Positions 15,249 through 21,880 of a DNA stretch of 21,895 nucleotides are shown here, one piece after another. The DNA comes from Nitriliruptoraceae bacterium (GTDB taxonomy: Bacteria; Actinomycetota; Nitriliruptoria; Nitriliruptorales; Nitriliruptoraceae). Made by a program: the position numbers and the translations under genes. The notes under the pieces were generated by a model. The model saw only the letters and a list, made by a program, of their open reading frames with translations, ran no database searches and was not told where the DNA came from. The DNA is taken from positions 1 through 21,895 of the forward strand of contig SLQK01000142.1 of assembly GCA_007131525.1 (NCBI GenBank). Reading direction: 5' to 3'. Numbering within the stretch: the stretch's first letter is position 1; each line of letters starts with the position of its first letter.

Positions 15249-16229
15249 ATGTCCCCGCCCGAACGGCGGCCGCGCCGCCTGCGACGCACGTCGGCGCTGC
15301 GACGGGCCTTCGCGGAGACGACCGTGCCGGCCAGCTCGCTGGTCCTGCCGGTGTTCGTCGCCGCGGAGCTCGACGAGGCGGTGCCGGTCCCGTCGCTGCC
15401 CGGTGTGTTGCAGCACAGCGTCGCCTCGGCGGTCCGGATCGCCGAGGACTGCGTCGCTGCCGGGGTGGGTGGGGTGATCCTGTTCGGCCTGCCGGCGGGG
15501 AAGGACCCGGTCGGCGCGAGCGGCTGGGACCCCGCAGGGCCCGTGCCCCGGGCGCTGGAGGCGATCCGTGCCGCCGTGGGGGACGACCTCGTCCTGTGGG
15601 CCGATGTCTGCCAGTGCGAGTACACCGACCACGGGCACTGCGGGCCCCTGGACGCCACCGGGCAGGTCGACAACGACGCGGCCGTCGAGGGCTACGTCCG
15701 TGACGCCCTCACCTACGCCGCGGCCGGGGCCGACCTCGTCGCCCCGTCGGGGATGATGGACGGCCAGGTCGCTGCGATCCGTCAGGGGCTGGATGCCCAC
15801 GGGGCCACCCAGGTCGGCATCGTCGCCTACGCGGCGAAGTACGCCTCGGCCTTCTACGGACCCTTCCGGGACGCCGCCGGCTCCAGCATGGTCTCGGGGG
15901 ACCGGGCCGGTCACCAGCTCGACCCGGCCAACGCCCGGGAGGCTGCTCGCGAGCTGGACCTCGACGCTGCCGAGGGCGCCGACGCCCTGATGGTCAAGCC
16001 GGCACTCGCCTACCTCGATGTCGTCGCCGAGGCCCGCCGGCGCCACGCGCTGCCCGTCGCCGCCTACCACGTGTCGGGCGAGTACGCGATGGTGCGCGCC
16101 GCCGCCGAGCGAGGGTGGCTGGACGGGGATGCGGCGCTGCGCGAGTCGGTCCTCGCGATCCGTCGTGCCGGTGCGGACCTCGTCCTCACCTACGCCGCGC
16201 TGGAGCTGGCCCGGGGAGGGGACGCATGA
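15249..16229 (+). CDS. hemB: Porphobilinogen synthase (delta-aminolevulinate dehydratase), zinc type
   Basis: HemB condenses two 5-aminolevulinates to porphobilinogen. The 326-residue sequence starts 'RRLRRTSALRRAFAETTV' and has the three-cysteine zinc site Cys121, Cys123 and Cys131 in 'DVCQCEYTDHGHCG', so it is the zinc-dependent rather than magnesium-only type. Schiff-base lysines are Lys197 ('AAKYASAFYGPFRDA') and Lys250 ('LMVKPALAYLD'). 'APSGMMDGQV' and 'AYHVSGEYAM' are further hallmarks. It has its own promoter-like TACCCT, and its stop overlaps the GDPD start by 4 bp (ATGA). Confidence 0.98.
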   Translation: MSPPERRPRRLRRTSALRRAFAETTVPASSLVLPVFVAAELDEAVPVPSLPGVLQHSVASAVRIAEDCVAAGVGGVILFGLPAGKDPVGASGWDPAGPVPRALEAIRAAVGDDLVLWADVCQCEYTDHGHCGPLDATGQVDNDAAVEGYVRDALTYAAAGADLVAPSGMMDGQVAAIRQGLDAHGATQVGIVAYAAKYASAFYGPFRDAAGSSMVSGDRAGHQLDPANAREAARELDLDAAEGADALMVKPALAYLDVVAEARRRHALPVAAYHVSGEYAMVRAAAERGWLDGDAALRESVLAIRRAGADLVLTYAALELARGGDA

Positions 16230-16999
16230 GCGAGGCACTGGTCACCGAGGCGTACCCGGACCTGGTCCCGACCGAGGACTGCCCCCGGTGGTTGCGGGAG
16301 ACCCCGCTGGCCCACCGCGGGCTGCACGAGCCGGGCGGCGCACCGGAGAACTCCCTGCCGGCCTTCGCCGCCGCGGCCGCGGCCGGCTACGGCGTCGAGC
16401 TGGACGTGATGCTGAGCCGCGACGGGGTCCCCGTGGCCTCCCACGATCCCACCCTCGAGCGCACCGCCGGGCGGGGGGAACGGGTCGATGACCTGACGGT
16501 CGCCGAGCTCGCCACCGTCGGGCTCAACGGGACCCGCGCGCACGTGCCGACCCTGGCGGCCGCGCTGGCTGAGCTGCGCTCGGTGCCGGTCATGGTCGAG
16601 CTCAAGCAGCCGTCGCTGCGGGTCGGTGGGCTCGAGGCGGCCGTCGCACGGCTGCTCGACGTCCACCCGGGACCGTGGTGCGTCGCGAGCTTCAACCCCG
16701 CCAGCCTGCGCTGGTTCCGGCGACACCGCCCTGCGGCGGTCCGCGCGCTGACGGCCGGGCCGGTCAACGGCGCCCGGCTGCCGCGGGTCGTGCGCCGGCG
16801 CATCGCCGAGCTCAAGGAGCTCCCGAGCGTGGCCCCCCATGCCGTCAGCTACGACCTCACCGCCCTGCCGAACGGGCCCTGCGACGCCTGGCGTGCCCGC
16901 GGTGGGGTGCTGGTCACCTGGACCGCTGACAGCGAGGCGTCCCTGGCCCGTGCCCGCGAGCTCGCCGACAACGTGATCTTCGAGAACGTCACACCCTGA
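16226..16999 (+). CDS. Glycerophosphodiester phosphodiesterase family protein
   Basis: This 257-residue protein has the GDPD TIM-barrel signature: 'LAHRGLHEPGGAPENSLPAF' with His30, Arg31, Glu41 and Asn42, then 'GVELDVMLSRDGVPVASHD' with metal ligands Glu58 and Asp60 and catalytic His73. Later 'VMVELKQPS' and 'VLVTWTADSEASLARA' close the barrel, the latter matching the usual 'TVNxxxxxxxL' region. There is no signal peptide, so it should act in the cytoplasm, releasing glycerol-3-phosphate from deacylated phospholipids. ATG 16226 overlaps the hemB stop and follows a GGGGAGGGG stretch. A phospholipid-turnover enzyme coupled to hemB and lying before hemL is an unexpected place; a functional link is not evident. 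Confidence 0.92.
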   Translation: MSEALVTEAYPDLVPTEDCPRWLRETPLAHRGLHEPGGAPENSLPAFAAAAAAGYGVELDVMLSRDGVPVASHDPTLERTAGRGERVDDLTVAELATVGLNGTRAHVPTLAAALAELRSVPVMVELKQPSLRVGGLEAAVARLLDVHPGPWCVASFNPASLRWFRRHRPAAVRALTAGPVNGARLPRVVRRRIAELKELPSVAPHAVSYDLTALPNGPCDAWRARGGVLVTWTADSEASLARARELADNVIFENVTP

Positions 17000-17000
17000 C

Positions 17001-17020
17001 GGCCGTCGGGCCGTCGGGCC
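17001..17020. repeat. 8-bp direct repeat GGCCGTCG (2.5 copies)
   Basis: GGCCGTCG occurs twice in tandem, followed by GGCC, starting 2 bp after the GDPD stop and just ahead of the hairpin at 17024. It may be slippage-derived or a protein site. Confidence 0.6.
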
Positions 17021-17023
17021 GCT

Positions 17024-17045
17024 CCGTCCCCGAGGTCGGGGACGG
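17024..17045 (+). terminator. Strong 9-bp hairpin between GDPD and hemL (terminator-like or leader structure)
   Basis: CCGTCCCCG (17024-17032), loop AGGT and CGGGGACGG (17037-17045) pair perfectly, the most stable simple hairpin noticed. It lies 25 bp after the GDPD stop and 22 bp before the hemL start. There is no T-run, so it could be a U-less terminator, an mRNA stabiliser or a leader element of hemL. Confidence 0.45.
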
Positions 17046-17067
17046 GCCCGCGACCGAGGTGGTGGAT

Positions 17068-18366
17068 GTGCGTACCGACCGTTCCGCAGCACTGTTCGCC
17101 CGCGCCCGGGCCGTCATCCCCGGGGGCGTGAACTCCCCGGTCCGTGCCTTCTCGAGCGTGGGCGGCACGCCGCGGTTCGTCGCCCGTGGCGAGGGAGCGA
17201 CGCTGGTCGATGCGGACGGCAACCGCTACGTGGACCTGGTGAACTCCTGGGGCCCGCTGCTGTTCGGGCACGCCCGCGCCGAGGTGCTGGCAGCGGCCGA
17301 AGCGGCGATGCACCGCGGCTCCTCCTTCGGCGCGCCCACCGAGGGCGAGGTGCGGCTGGCCGAGGCCATCATCGACGCGGTGCCGTCGATCGAGAAGGTG
17401 CGGCTGGTCAACTCCGGCACGGAGGCGGGCATGAGCGCGGTCCGCCTGGCCCGGGGCGCGACCGGCCGGGCGAAGCTGCTGAAGTTCGTCGGCCACTACC
17501 ACGGCCACGCCGATGCCCTGCTCGTCGCTGCCGGCTCGGGCGTCGCGACCCTCGGGATCCCCGGGTCGCCCGGGGTGACCGCCGGCGCCGCGGCCGACAC
17601 CATCCTGGTGCCCTGGAACGATCGTGACGCGGTGTCGGCGGTCGTCACCGAGCACGGCGACGACCTGGCCGCGATCCTGGCGGAGCCCGTCCCGGCGAAC
17701 ATGAACCTGGTGCCGCCGACCGACGGGTTCCTCGCCTTCCTCCGTGAGCAGGCCGACGCCTGCGGGGCCGTGCTGGTGTTCGACGAGGTCATCACCGGCT
17801 TCCGGCTGGCCCGGGGCGGCGCCCAGGAGCGGGAAGGGGTGCGCCCCGACATCACGGTGCTCGGCAAGGTGGTGGGCGGCGGCTTCCCCCTGGCGGCCTT
17901 CGGGGGCCCAGCGGCGCTGATGGATCACCTCGCGCCCGACGGCCCCGTCTACCAGGCCGGGACGCTGTCGGGGAACCCGGTGGCGGTGGCGGCCGGACTG
18001 GCGCAACTCGAACTGCTCGACGCGTCGGTCTACGACTGCCTCGAGGGTGCCACCCAGATCGTCGCCGACGGGTTCGCGTCGGCGTTCGCCGCCGCTGGTG
18101 TGGCCGCTCAGGTCACCCGGCACGGCACGCTGGCCGGGGTGGTGTTCGCCGCTGCCGCGCCCGAGCGGTTCGAGGACGTGGCCGGAGCCGATCACGCCGC
18201 CTACGCGCGGTTCTTCCACGCGATGCTCGAGCGGGGGGTGTACCTCGCTCCCTCAGGCTACGAGGTCGTCTTCACGTCGCTGGCCCTGGACACCGGCGCC
18301 CTGGAGCACGTCGTGGCAGCCGCCCGGGAGGCCGCCGAGGTGGTCGCGGCGGGGGTGACCGGATGA
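17068..18366 (+). CDS. hemL: Glutamate-1-semialdehyde 2,1-aminomutase
   Basis: HemL isomerises glutamate-1-semialdehyde, the product of HemA, to 5-aminolevulinate using PMP/PLP. The 432-residue sequence has 'IPGGVNSPVRAF' near the N-terminus, 'NSGTEAGMSAVRLARG', 'KFVGHYHGHADALLV', the PLP-ring Asp239 in 'VFDEVITGFR' and the Schiff-base Lys267 in 'TVLGKVVGGGFPLAAFGG'. 'TLSGNPVAVAAGL' is another signature. With hemA in the island this confirms the C5 pathway rather than the glycine route. Several in-frame GTGs exist (17059, 17062, 17068); 17068 has GAGGTGG at the best distance and fits family length. A terminator-like hairpin begins at the base after the stop. Confidence 0.97.
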   Translation: MRTDRSAALFARARAVIPGGVNSPVRAFSSVGGTPRFVARGEGATLVDADGNRYVDLVNSWGPLLFGHARAEVLAAAEAAMHRGSSFGAPTEGEVRLAEAIIDAVPSIEKVRLVNSGTEAGMSAVRLARGATGRAKLLKFVGHYHGHADALLVAAGSGVATLGIPGSPGVTAGAAADTILVPWNDRDAVSAVVTEHGDDLAAILAEPVPANMNLVPPTDGFLAFLREQADACGAVLVFDEVITGFRLARGGAQEREGVRPDITVLGKVVGGGFPLAAFGGPAALMDHLAPDGPVYQAGTLSGNPVAVAAGLAQLELLDASVYDCLEGATQIVADGFASAFAAAGVAAQVTRHGTLAGVVFAAAAPERFEDVAGADHAAYARFFHAMLERGVYLAPSGYEVVFTSLALDTGALEHVVAAAREAAEVVAAGVTG

Positions 18367-18390
18367 GGCCGGCGGCCCCGGCCGTTTGTT
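18367..18390 (+). terminator. Rho-independent terminator of the heme island
   Basis: GGCCGG (18367-18372), a 5-nt loop and CCGGCC (18378-18383) form an all-GC stem, followed by GTTTGTT. It begins immediately after the hemL stop. The T-rich tail is the clearest in the window and overlaps the -35 of the next operon. Confidence 0.6.
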
Positions 18391-18415
18391 CGGGTCGGAG
18401 CCCGGTTGGTACCTT
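18386..18415 (+). promoter_or_regulatory. Putative promoter of the cytochrome b6-type operon
   Basis: TTGTTC (18386-18391) and TACCTT (18410-18415) are separated by 18 bp, the best -35/-10 pair noticed. Transcription would start near 18422, giving a leader of about 98 nt with a small hairpin (AGGGC-GG-GCCCT at 18425-18436) and a second one at 18452-18467. Confidence 0.55.
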
Positions 18416-18519
18416 TGGCCCCCCAGGGCGGGCCCTTCGGCACGAGTAGGGCCGGATGGCCGTCCGGGCCAGCCGCGGGGCGATGTCCAGCCCGGTCAAC
18501 GGGAGCGACAGGAGCGCAG

Positions 18520-19032
18520 GTGAGCGAGTGGTTCGGTGAGTTCTTCTCCGGCCTGGCGGCGGCGGGGCGTGCGCTCTACGAGTTCGGTGATCCGTCAGGT
18601 GGCGGGCAGGGTTGGGTCGGCGGTGTCATCATGCTGCTGTGGCTCGGTCCGCTCGGGGTGCTGCCGCTCTACATCGCGAAGCTGACCTACGGCAAGCACG
18701 AGTGGGTCTCGGCGACGATGGGCATCATGGGGGCCTCCAGCCTGCTGTGGTGGCTCCACGGGGTCATCCCCCACGTCTGGATCCAGTTCACCGAGTCCGC
18801 CCGTGATGTGCTGGCGGGCGTCATCTTCCCGGAGTCCGTGGGGTTCAACCTCGGTGCGGAGACCCGGATCGAGATCGCCGACATGTACATGGTGGCCACC
18901 GAGGGCACGCTCCAGGCGCTGATGATCGGCGGCATCGTCGTCACGATCTGGGCTGCGCTGCGGATGCAGCGCAGCCTGCCCAAGACCCTGGCGGCGGGGG
19001 AGACCAAGCCGGAGTCCGGTGGGTACAAGTGA
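18520..19032 (+). CDS. Unrecognised three-helix membrane protein, first gene of the cytochrome b6-type operon
   Basis: I do not recognise this 170-residue protein. Three hydrophobic segments are evident at about 32-53 ('VGGVIMLLWLGPLGVLPLYI'), 62-88 ('SATMGIMGASSLLWWLHGVI') and 128-148. His80 and His85 at the end of the second segment ('WWLHGVIPHVWIQF') and His60 before it might bind a metal or heme, but no known heme pattern is matched. The loop at 89-127 is acidic and aromatic ('ETRIEIADMYM'). The GTG start has AGGAG 5 nt upstream; the open frame further back runs through the promoter. It precedes the ferredoxin by 65 bp and is first in an operon with b6-type and Rieske subunits, so an accessory or anchoring subunit is the natural guess. 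Confidence 0.85.
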   Translation: MSEWFGEFFSGLAAAGRALYEFGDPSGGGQGWVGGVIMLLWLGPLGVLPLYIAKLTYGKHEWVSATMGIMGASSLLWWLHGVIPHVWIQFTESARDVLAGVIFPESVGFNLGAETRIEIADMYMVATEGTLQALMIGGIVVTIWAALRMQRSLPKTLAAGETKPESGGYK

Positions 19033-19097
19033 GCCGAGCCGGCGAGAGCCGTCCGGCCGGGTGAGCGCGACCGCACGTCGACGAGGGGAGGTGCACC

Positions 19098-19442
19098 ATG
19101 GGGAAGACCGACCGGGGGGAACACCCCCTGATCTTCGATGACTACACCGTCCAGCAGGTCGACGCCCAGTGGTTGCAGGAACGGGTCAAGCCGAAGCGTC
19201 ACATCGGGCTGACCCCGGAACTGTGCATCCTGTGCCGTGCGTGCGAGGATGTCTGCCCCTGGGAGTGCATCTACATGATGTCGCCCGACATCATCCAGGA
19301 TGCCGACTCCTCGTCGCTGAAGACGCTGGCGTCCCAGTCGCACGCGGTGTTCATCATCGATGACAACGAGTGCACGCGGTGCGCCATCTGCGTGGAACGA
19401 TGCCCGTCCGACGCCTTGTGGCTCGGCCGCGTCGAAGGGTGA
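19098..19442 (+). CDS. 2[4Fe-4S] ferredoxin-type protein of the cytochrome b6-type operon
   Basis: This 114-residue iron-sulfur protein has two full CxxCxxCxxxCP motifs: Cys43, 46, 49, 53 ('CILCRACEDVCP') and Cys92, 95, 98, 102 ('CTRCAICVERCP'). It should therefore carry two [4Fe-4S] clusters. The motifs are 38 residues apart, longer than in clostridial ferredoxins, with an extra Cys57 and an acidic insert at 63-90. A ~40-residue N-terminal extension could dock to a partner. There is no signal peptide, so it is cytoplasmic. GGAGG lies 6 nt before the ATG. Placement between a membrane protein and cytochrome b suggests it passes electrons at the cytoplasmic face, near the Qi/heme c_i side; that is inference. 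Confidence 0.93.
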   Translation: MGKTDRGEHPLIFDDYTVQQVDAQWLQERVKPKRHIGLTPELCILCRACEDVCPWECIYMMSPDIIQDADSSSLKTLASQSHAVFIIDDNECTRCAICVERCPSDALWLGRVEG

Positions 19443-19531
19443 GGTGAGCGGCCCGGTCGGTCCCGACCGAGCCGCACGACAGGACGGCGCTCACACAGCG
19501 CCACGCAGGACCGACCGAGAGAGGGACGAGC

Positions 19532-20299
19532 GTGCCGAAGCTCCCGACGTTCGACGACGTCAAGGGCAACGTCCAGGACAACGTCATCTGGAAGTCGATC
19601 TTCCGCCCAGGCTCCATCTACCGGAAGGGCTACCGGGACACGTCCCGGGACCGGGCGCTCGCATCGATGAACAACGTCCTCTACCACCTCCACCCGGTGA
19701 AGGTGAAGCGGCACGGCCTGAAGCTCACCTACACCTACTGCCTCGGTGGCCTGAGCTTCTTCATGTTCATCCTGCTCACCGTGACCGGCATCTTCCTGAT
19801 GTTCTTCTACACCCCCGCCGCCGGCGCCGGGACGGAGATCGCCTACCTCAACATGCGGGAGCTCTCGGCGTCGGTCACCTTCGGCCAGCTCGTGCGCAAC
19901 CTGCACCGATGGGGCGCCCATGCCATGGTGTTCACGGTGTTCCTGCACATGGCCAGGGTGTTCTACCACGGGGCCTACAAGCCGCCGCGGGAGTTCAACT
20001 GGGTGGTCGGGGTCATCCTGCTGCTGCTCACCCTGTTCCTGTCCTTCACCGGCTACCTGCTGCCCTGGGACCAGCTGGCGCTGTGGGCGGTGACGGTCGG
20101 GACCAACATGGCTGGCTTCACGCCGGTGTTCGGTGACCAGGTCCAGTTCGTGCTCCTCGGCGGCGTGGAGATCGGACCCGAGACCCTGCTGCGCTGGTAC
20201 GTGCTGCACGTGCTGTTCATCCCCTTCATCACGGTCATCTTCCTCGCGGTCCACTTCTGGCGGATCCGCAAGGACGGTGGCATCTCGGGCCCGCTGTAG
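19532..20299 (+). CDS. Cytochrome b6-type subunit (N-terminal cytochrome b domain) of a quinol oxidoreductase
   Basis: This 255-residue protein contains the four-helix heme-binding half of cytochrome b. Heme ligands are His125 and His139 in helix B ('NLHRWGAHAMVFTVFLHMAR') and His226 and His241 in helix D. Helix D spacing is His-X14-His, the b6f type. Cys70 in 'TYTYCLGGLSFF' aligns with the residue that binds heme c_i in cytochrome b6, and the protein ends 'GISGPL' as b6 does. 'GYLLPWDQLALWA' is the cd-region motif. About 60 extra residues precede the family's usual start. GTG 19532 has GAGGG 6 nt upstream. It should pair with the next gene as a split cytochrome b oxidising menaquinol. Confidence 0.95.
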   Translation: MPKLPTFDDVKGNVQDNVIWKSIFRPGSIYRKGYRDTSRDRALASMNNVLYHLHPVKVKRHGLKLTYTYCLGGLSFFMFILLTVTGIFLMFFYTPAAGAGTEIAYLNMRELSASVTFGQLVRNLHRWGAHAMVFTVFLHMARVFYHGAYKPPREFNWVVGVILLLLTLFLSFTGYLLPWDQLALWAVTVGTNMAGFTPVFGDQVQFVLLGGVEIGPETLLRWYVLHVLFIPFITVIFLAVHFWRIRKDGGISGPL

Positions 20300-20357
20300 G
20301 TCGTCGGCCGTCCCGCCCGACGCGTCGTCGCCCCGAACCGCTGAGAGAGGCACCCCG

Positions 20358-21203
20358 ATGAGCGAGGAGATCACCCCGGATCAGGAGGTCTACGACCGCC
20401 TGATCGCCGAGGGCAAGAGCGAGCGCATCGCCCGTGCCAAGGCCAAGGCTGCCGCCGTGCGCGCCAGCAAGATCGCCGACGGGGCCACGCTGGGTCCGAG
20501 ATCGCCCGAGGAGGCGCAGAAGGCGCTGGAGTCCGCCCGCGCTGCGTCCGGAGGTGGCGGTGTCGCGACCAAGACCGCCGCTCCGGCCGAGGGCGCCGAC
20601 GCGGGAGGTGGCGGCCGGCTCACGCCCGAGGAGCGCGCTGCCCGGGTCGCCGCATCGCTCGGCAACGGGGGCAAGCAGCCCGCGTCGATGGGTGTCCCGA
20701 CCTCCTCGACCCACACCCACCGCCTGCTCGCCCTGGTCCCCCCGGCCGGGATCCAGCAGGTGCAGTCGAAGCAGATGGACAAGGTCTACACCTGGCCGCA
20801 CCTGCTGCTGGTGGAGTTCGTGGCGCTGCTGGCGGCGGGGTCGCTGTTGCTGATCGCCTCCTTCTTCCTCGATGCCCCCCTCGGCTCCCTGGCCAACCCC
20901 CAGGAGGTCCCGGCGATCAACAAGGCGCCCTGGTACTTCATGGGGCTCCAGGAACTGCTGGCCTACCTGCACCCGATGGTCGCCGGGGTCACCCTGCCGG
21001 GGGTGTTCGTCGTGATGCTGATGGCGGCGCCCTACGTGGACAAGAACCCCTCGGCGAAGCCGGAGAACCGCAAGCTCGCCAACATGGCGTTCACCTTCTT
21101 CCTCGCCTTCTGGGGCATGTTGGTGGTGATCGGGTCCTTCCTCCGCGGCGCCGGGTACGCCTGGGCGTGGCCGTGGGTGCAGGGGCTCGGCTTCACCCTC
21201 TAG
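20358..21203 (+). CDS. Subunit-IV/PetD-type C-terminal cytochrome b domain with long N-terminal extension
   Basis: The protein has 281 residues. The last ~140 match subunit IV or the C-terminal domain of cytochrome b: 'VYTWPHLLLVEFVALLAAGS' enters the first of three helices (about 147-171, 205-225, 243-262), and 'NKAPWYFMGLQELLAYLHP' is the Qo-site region. The Qo motif reads APWY (190-193) instead of PEWY. The first ~140 residues are hydrophilic: a basic helix-prone segment ('RLIAEGKSERIARAKAKAAA'), then Gly/Ala-rich linkers and a second short helix around 88-101. ATG 20358 has GAGAGG about 8 nt upstream; the frame extends back over the cytochrome b6 gene but is not coding there. It completes the quinol site with the preceding subunit. 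Confidence 0.92.
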   Translation: MSEEITPDQEVYDRLIAEGKSERIARAKAKAAAVRASKIADGATLGPRSPEEAQKALESARAASGGGGVATKTAAPAEGADAGGGGRLTPEERAARVAASLGNGGKQPASMGVPTSSTHTHRLLALVPPAGIQQVQSKQMDKVYTWPHLLLVEFVALLAAGSLLLIASFFLDAPLGSLANPQEVPAINKAPWYFMGLQELLAYLHPMVAGVTLPGVFVVMLMAAPYVDKNPSAKPENRKLANMAFTFFLAFWGMLVVIGSFLRGAGYAWAWPWVQGLGFTL

Positions 21204-21258
21204 ACGAGCGAGCCACGTGCGCGCCCCCGCGGCGCCGCACACGACCAAGGACGAGACC

Positions 21259-21864
21259 ATGGCAGACGACGGCAAGAGCCGCTCGACGCTCAAGCCGGTC
21301 GAGCGCCGCACCTTCCTCCGCTACAGCCTCATCGGGTCCGTCGGTGCGGGTCTGGTGGGTTTCGGGCTCGGCACCCTCGGCATGCTGTGGCCCCGGCTCG
21401 GTGACGGGCTGTTCGGCGAGGTCGCGCTGGGCGATGCCCGCGACATCGCCAACGACGTGCTCAACGAGCGTGCGCCGATGCGGATCCCCGAGGGCGGGAT
21501 CTCGATCGTGGTGTGGGACCCCTCCTCGAGGGCAGCCATGCGGGCCTACGGCGAGGATCACGCGATCCTGGACGACTCCACCGGGCTGATGGCGGTCAAC
21601 TCCCAGTCCTGTCCCCACCTCGGCTGCGGGGTCCCCTGGTGCCAGTCATCCCAGTGGTTCGAGTGCCCCTGCCACGGGTCTCGCTACAACCGCTACGGCG
21701 AGTGGCAGGGCGGGCCCGCCCCCCGCGGCCTCGACCGGTACTCCAGCTTCGTCGACGACGCCGGCCAGTTCGTCGTCGACCTCGGTAACCCCCTGACCGG
21801 CCCGGCACGGACCGCCAACGCCCTCGAGCAGCCGCCCGAGGGTCCGGCGTGCATCGATGCCTGA
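21259..21864 (+). CDS. Rieske [2Fe-2S] iron-sulfur protein, Tat-type
   Basis: The 201-residue protein starts with a Tat-type motif 'ERRTFLR' (Arg16-Arg17) and a hydrophobic helix (about 22-44), which would be retained as a membrane anchor. The Rieske boxes are 'CPHLGC' (Cys118, His120, Cys123) and 'CPCHGS' (Cys136, Cys138, His139): Cys118, His120, Cys136 and His139 hold the cluster and Cys123-Cys138 form the disulfide. 'GVPW' after box I and 'RYNRYGEWQGGPAPRGL' after box II resemble the b6f Rieske protein. Cys128 is an extra cysteine in the inter-box loop. ATG 21259 is preceded by AAGGACGAG; a GTG at 21217 has no good site. It takes electrons from the quinol site toward a c-type cytochrome not visible here. 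Confidence 0.95.
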   Translation: MADDGKSRSTLKPVERRTFLRYSLIGSVGAGLVGFGLGTLGMLWPRLGDGLFGEVALGDARDIANDVLNERAPMRIPEGGISIVVWDPSSRAAMRAYGEDHAILDDSTGLMAVNSQSCPHLGCGVPWCQSSQWFECPCHGSRYNRYGEWQGGPAPRGLDRYSSFVDDAGQFVVDLGNPLTGPARTANALEQPPEGPACIDA

Positions 21865-21880
21865 GCCCGGGAGCCCTGCG

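Noticed and set aside
13640..15673. Very long minus-strand open frame (677 codons) opposite hemD, the BrkB-like gene and hemB
   Set aside because: Crosses three genes and two gaps on the other strand, with low-complexity His/Arg/Gly/Gln sequence; not a protein.
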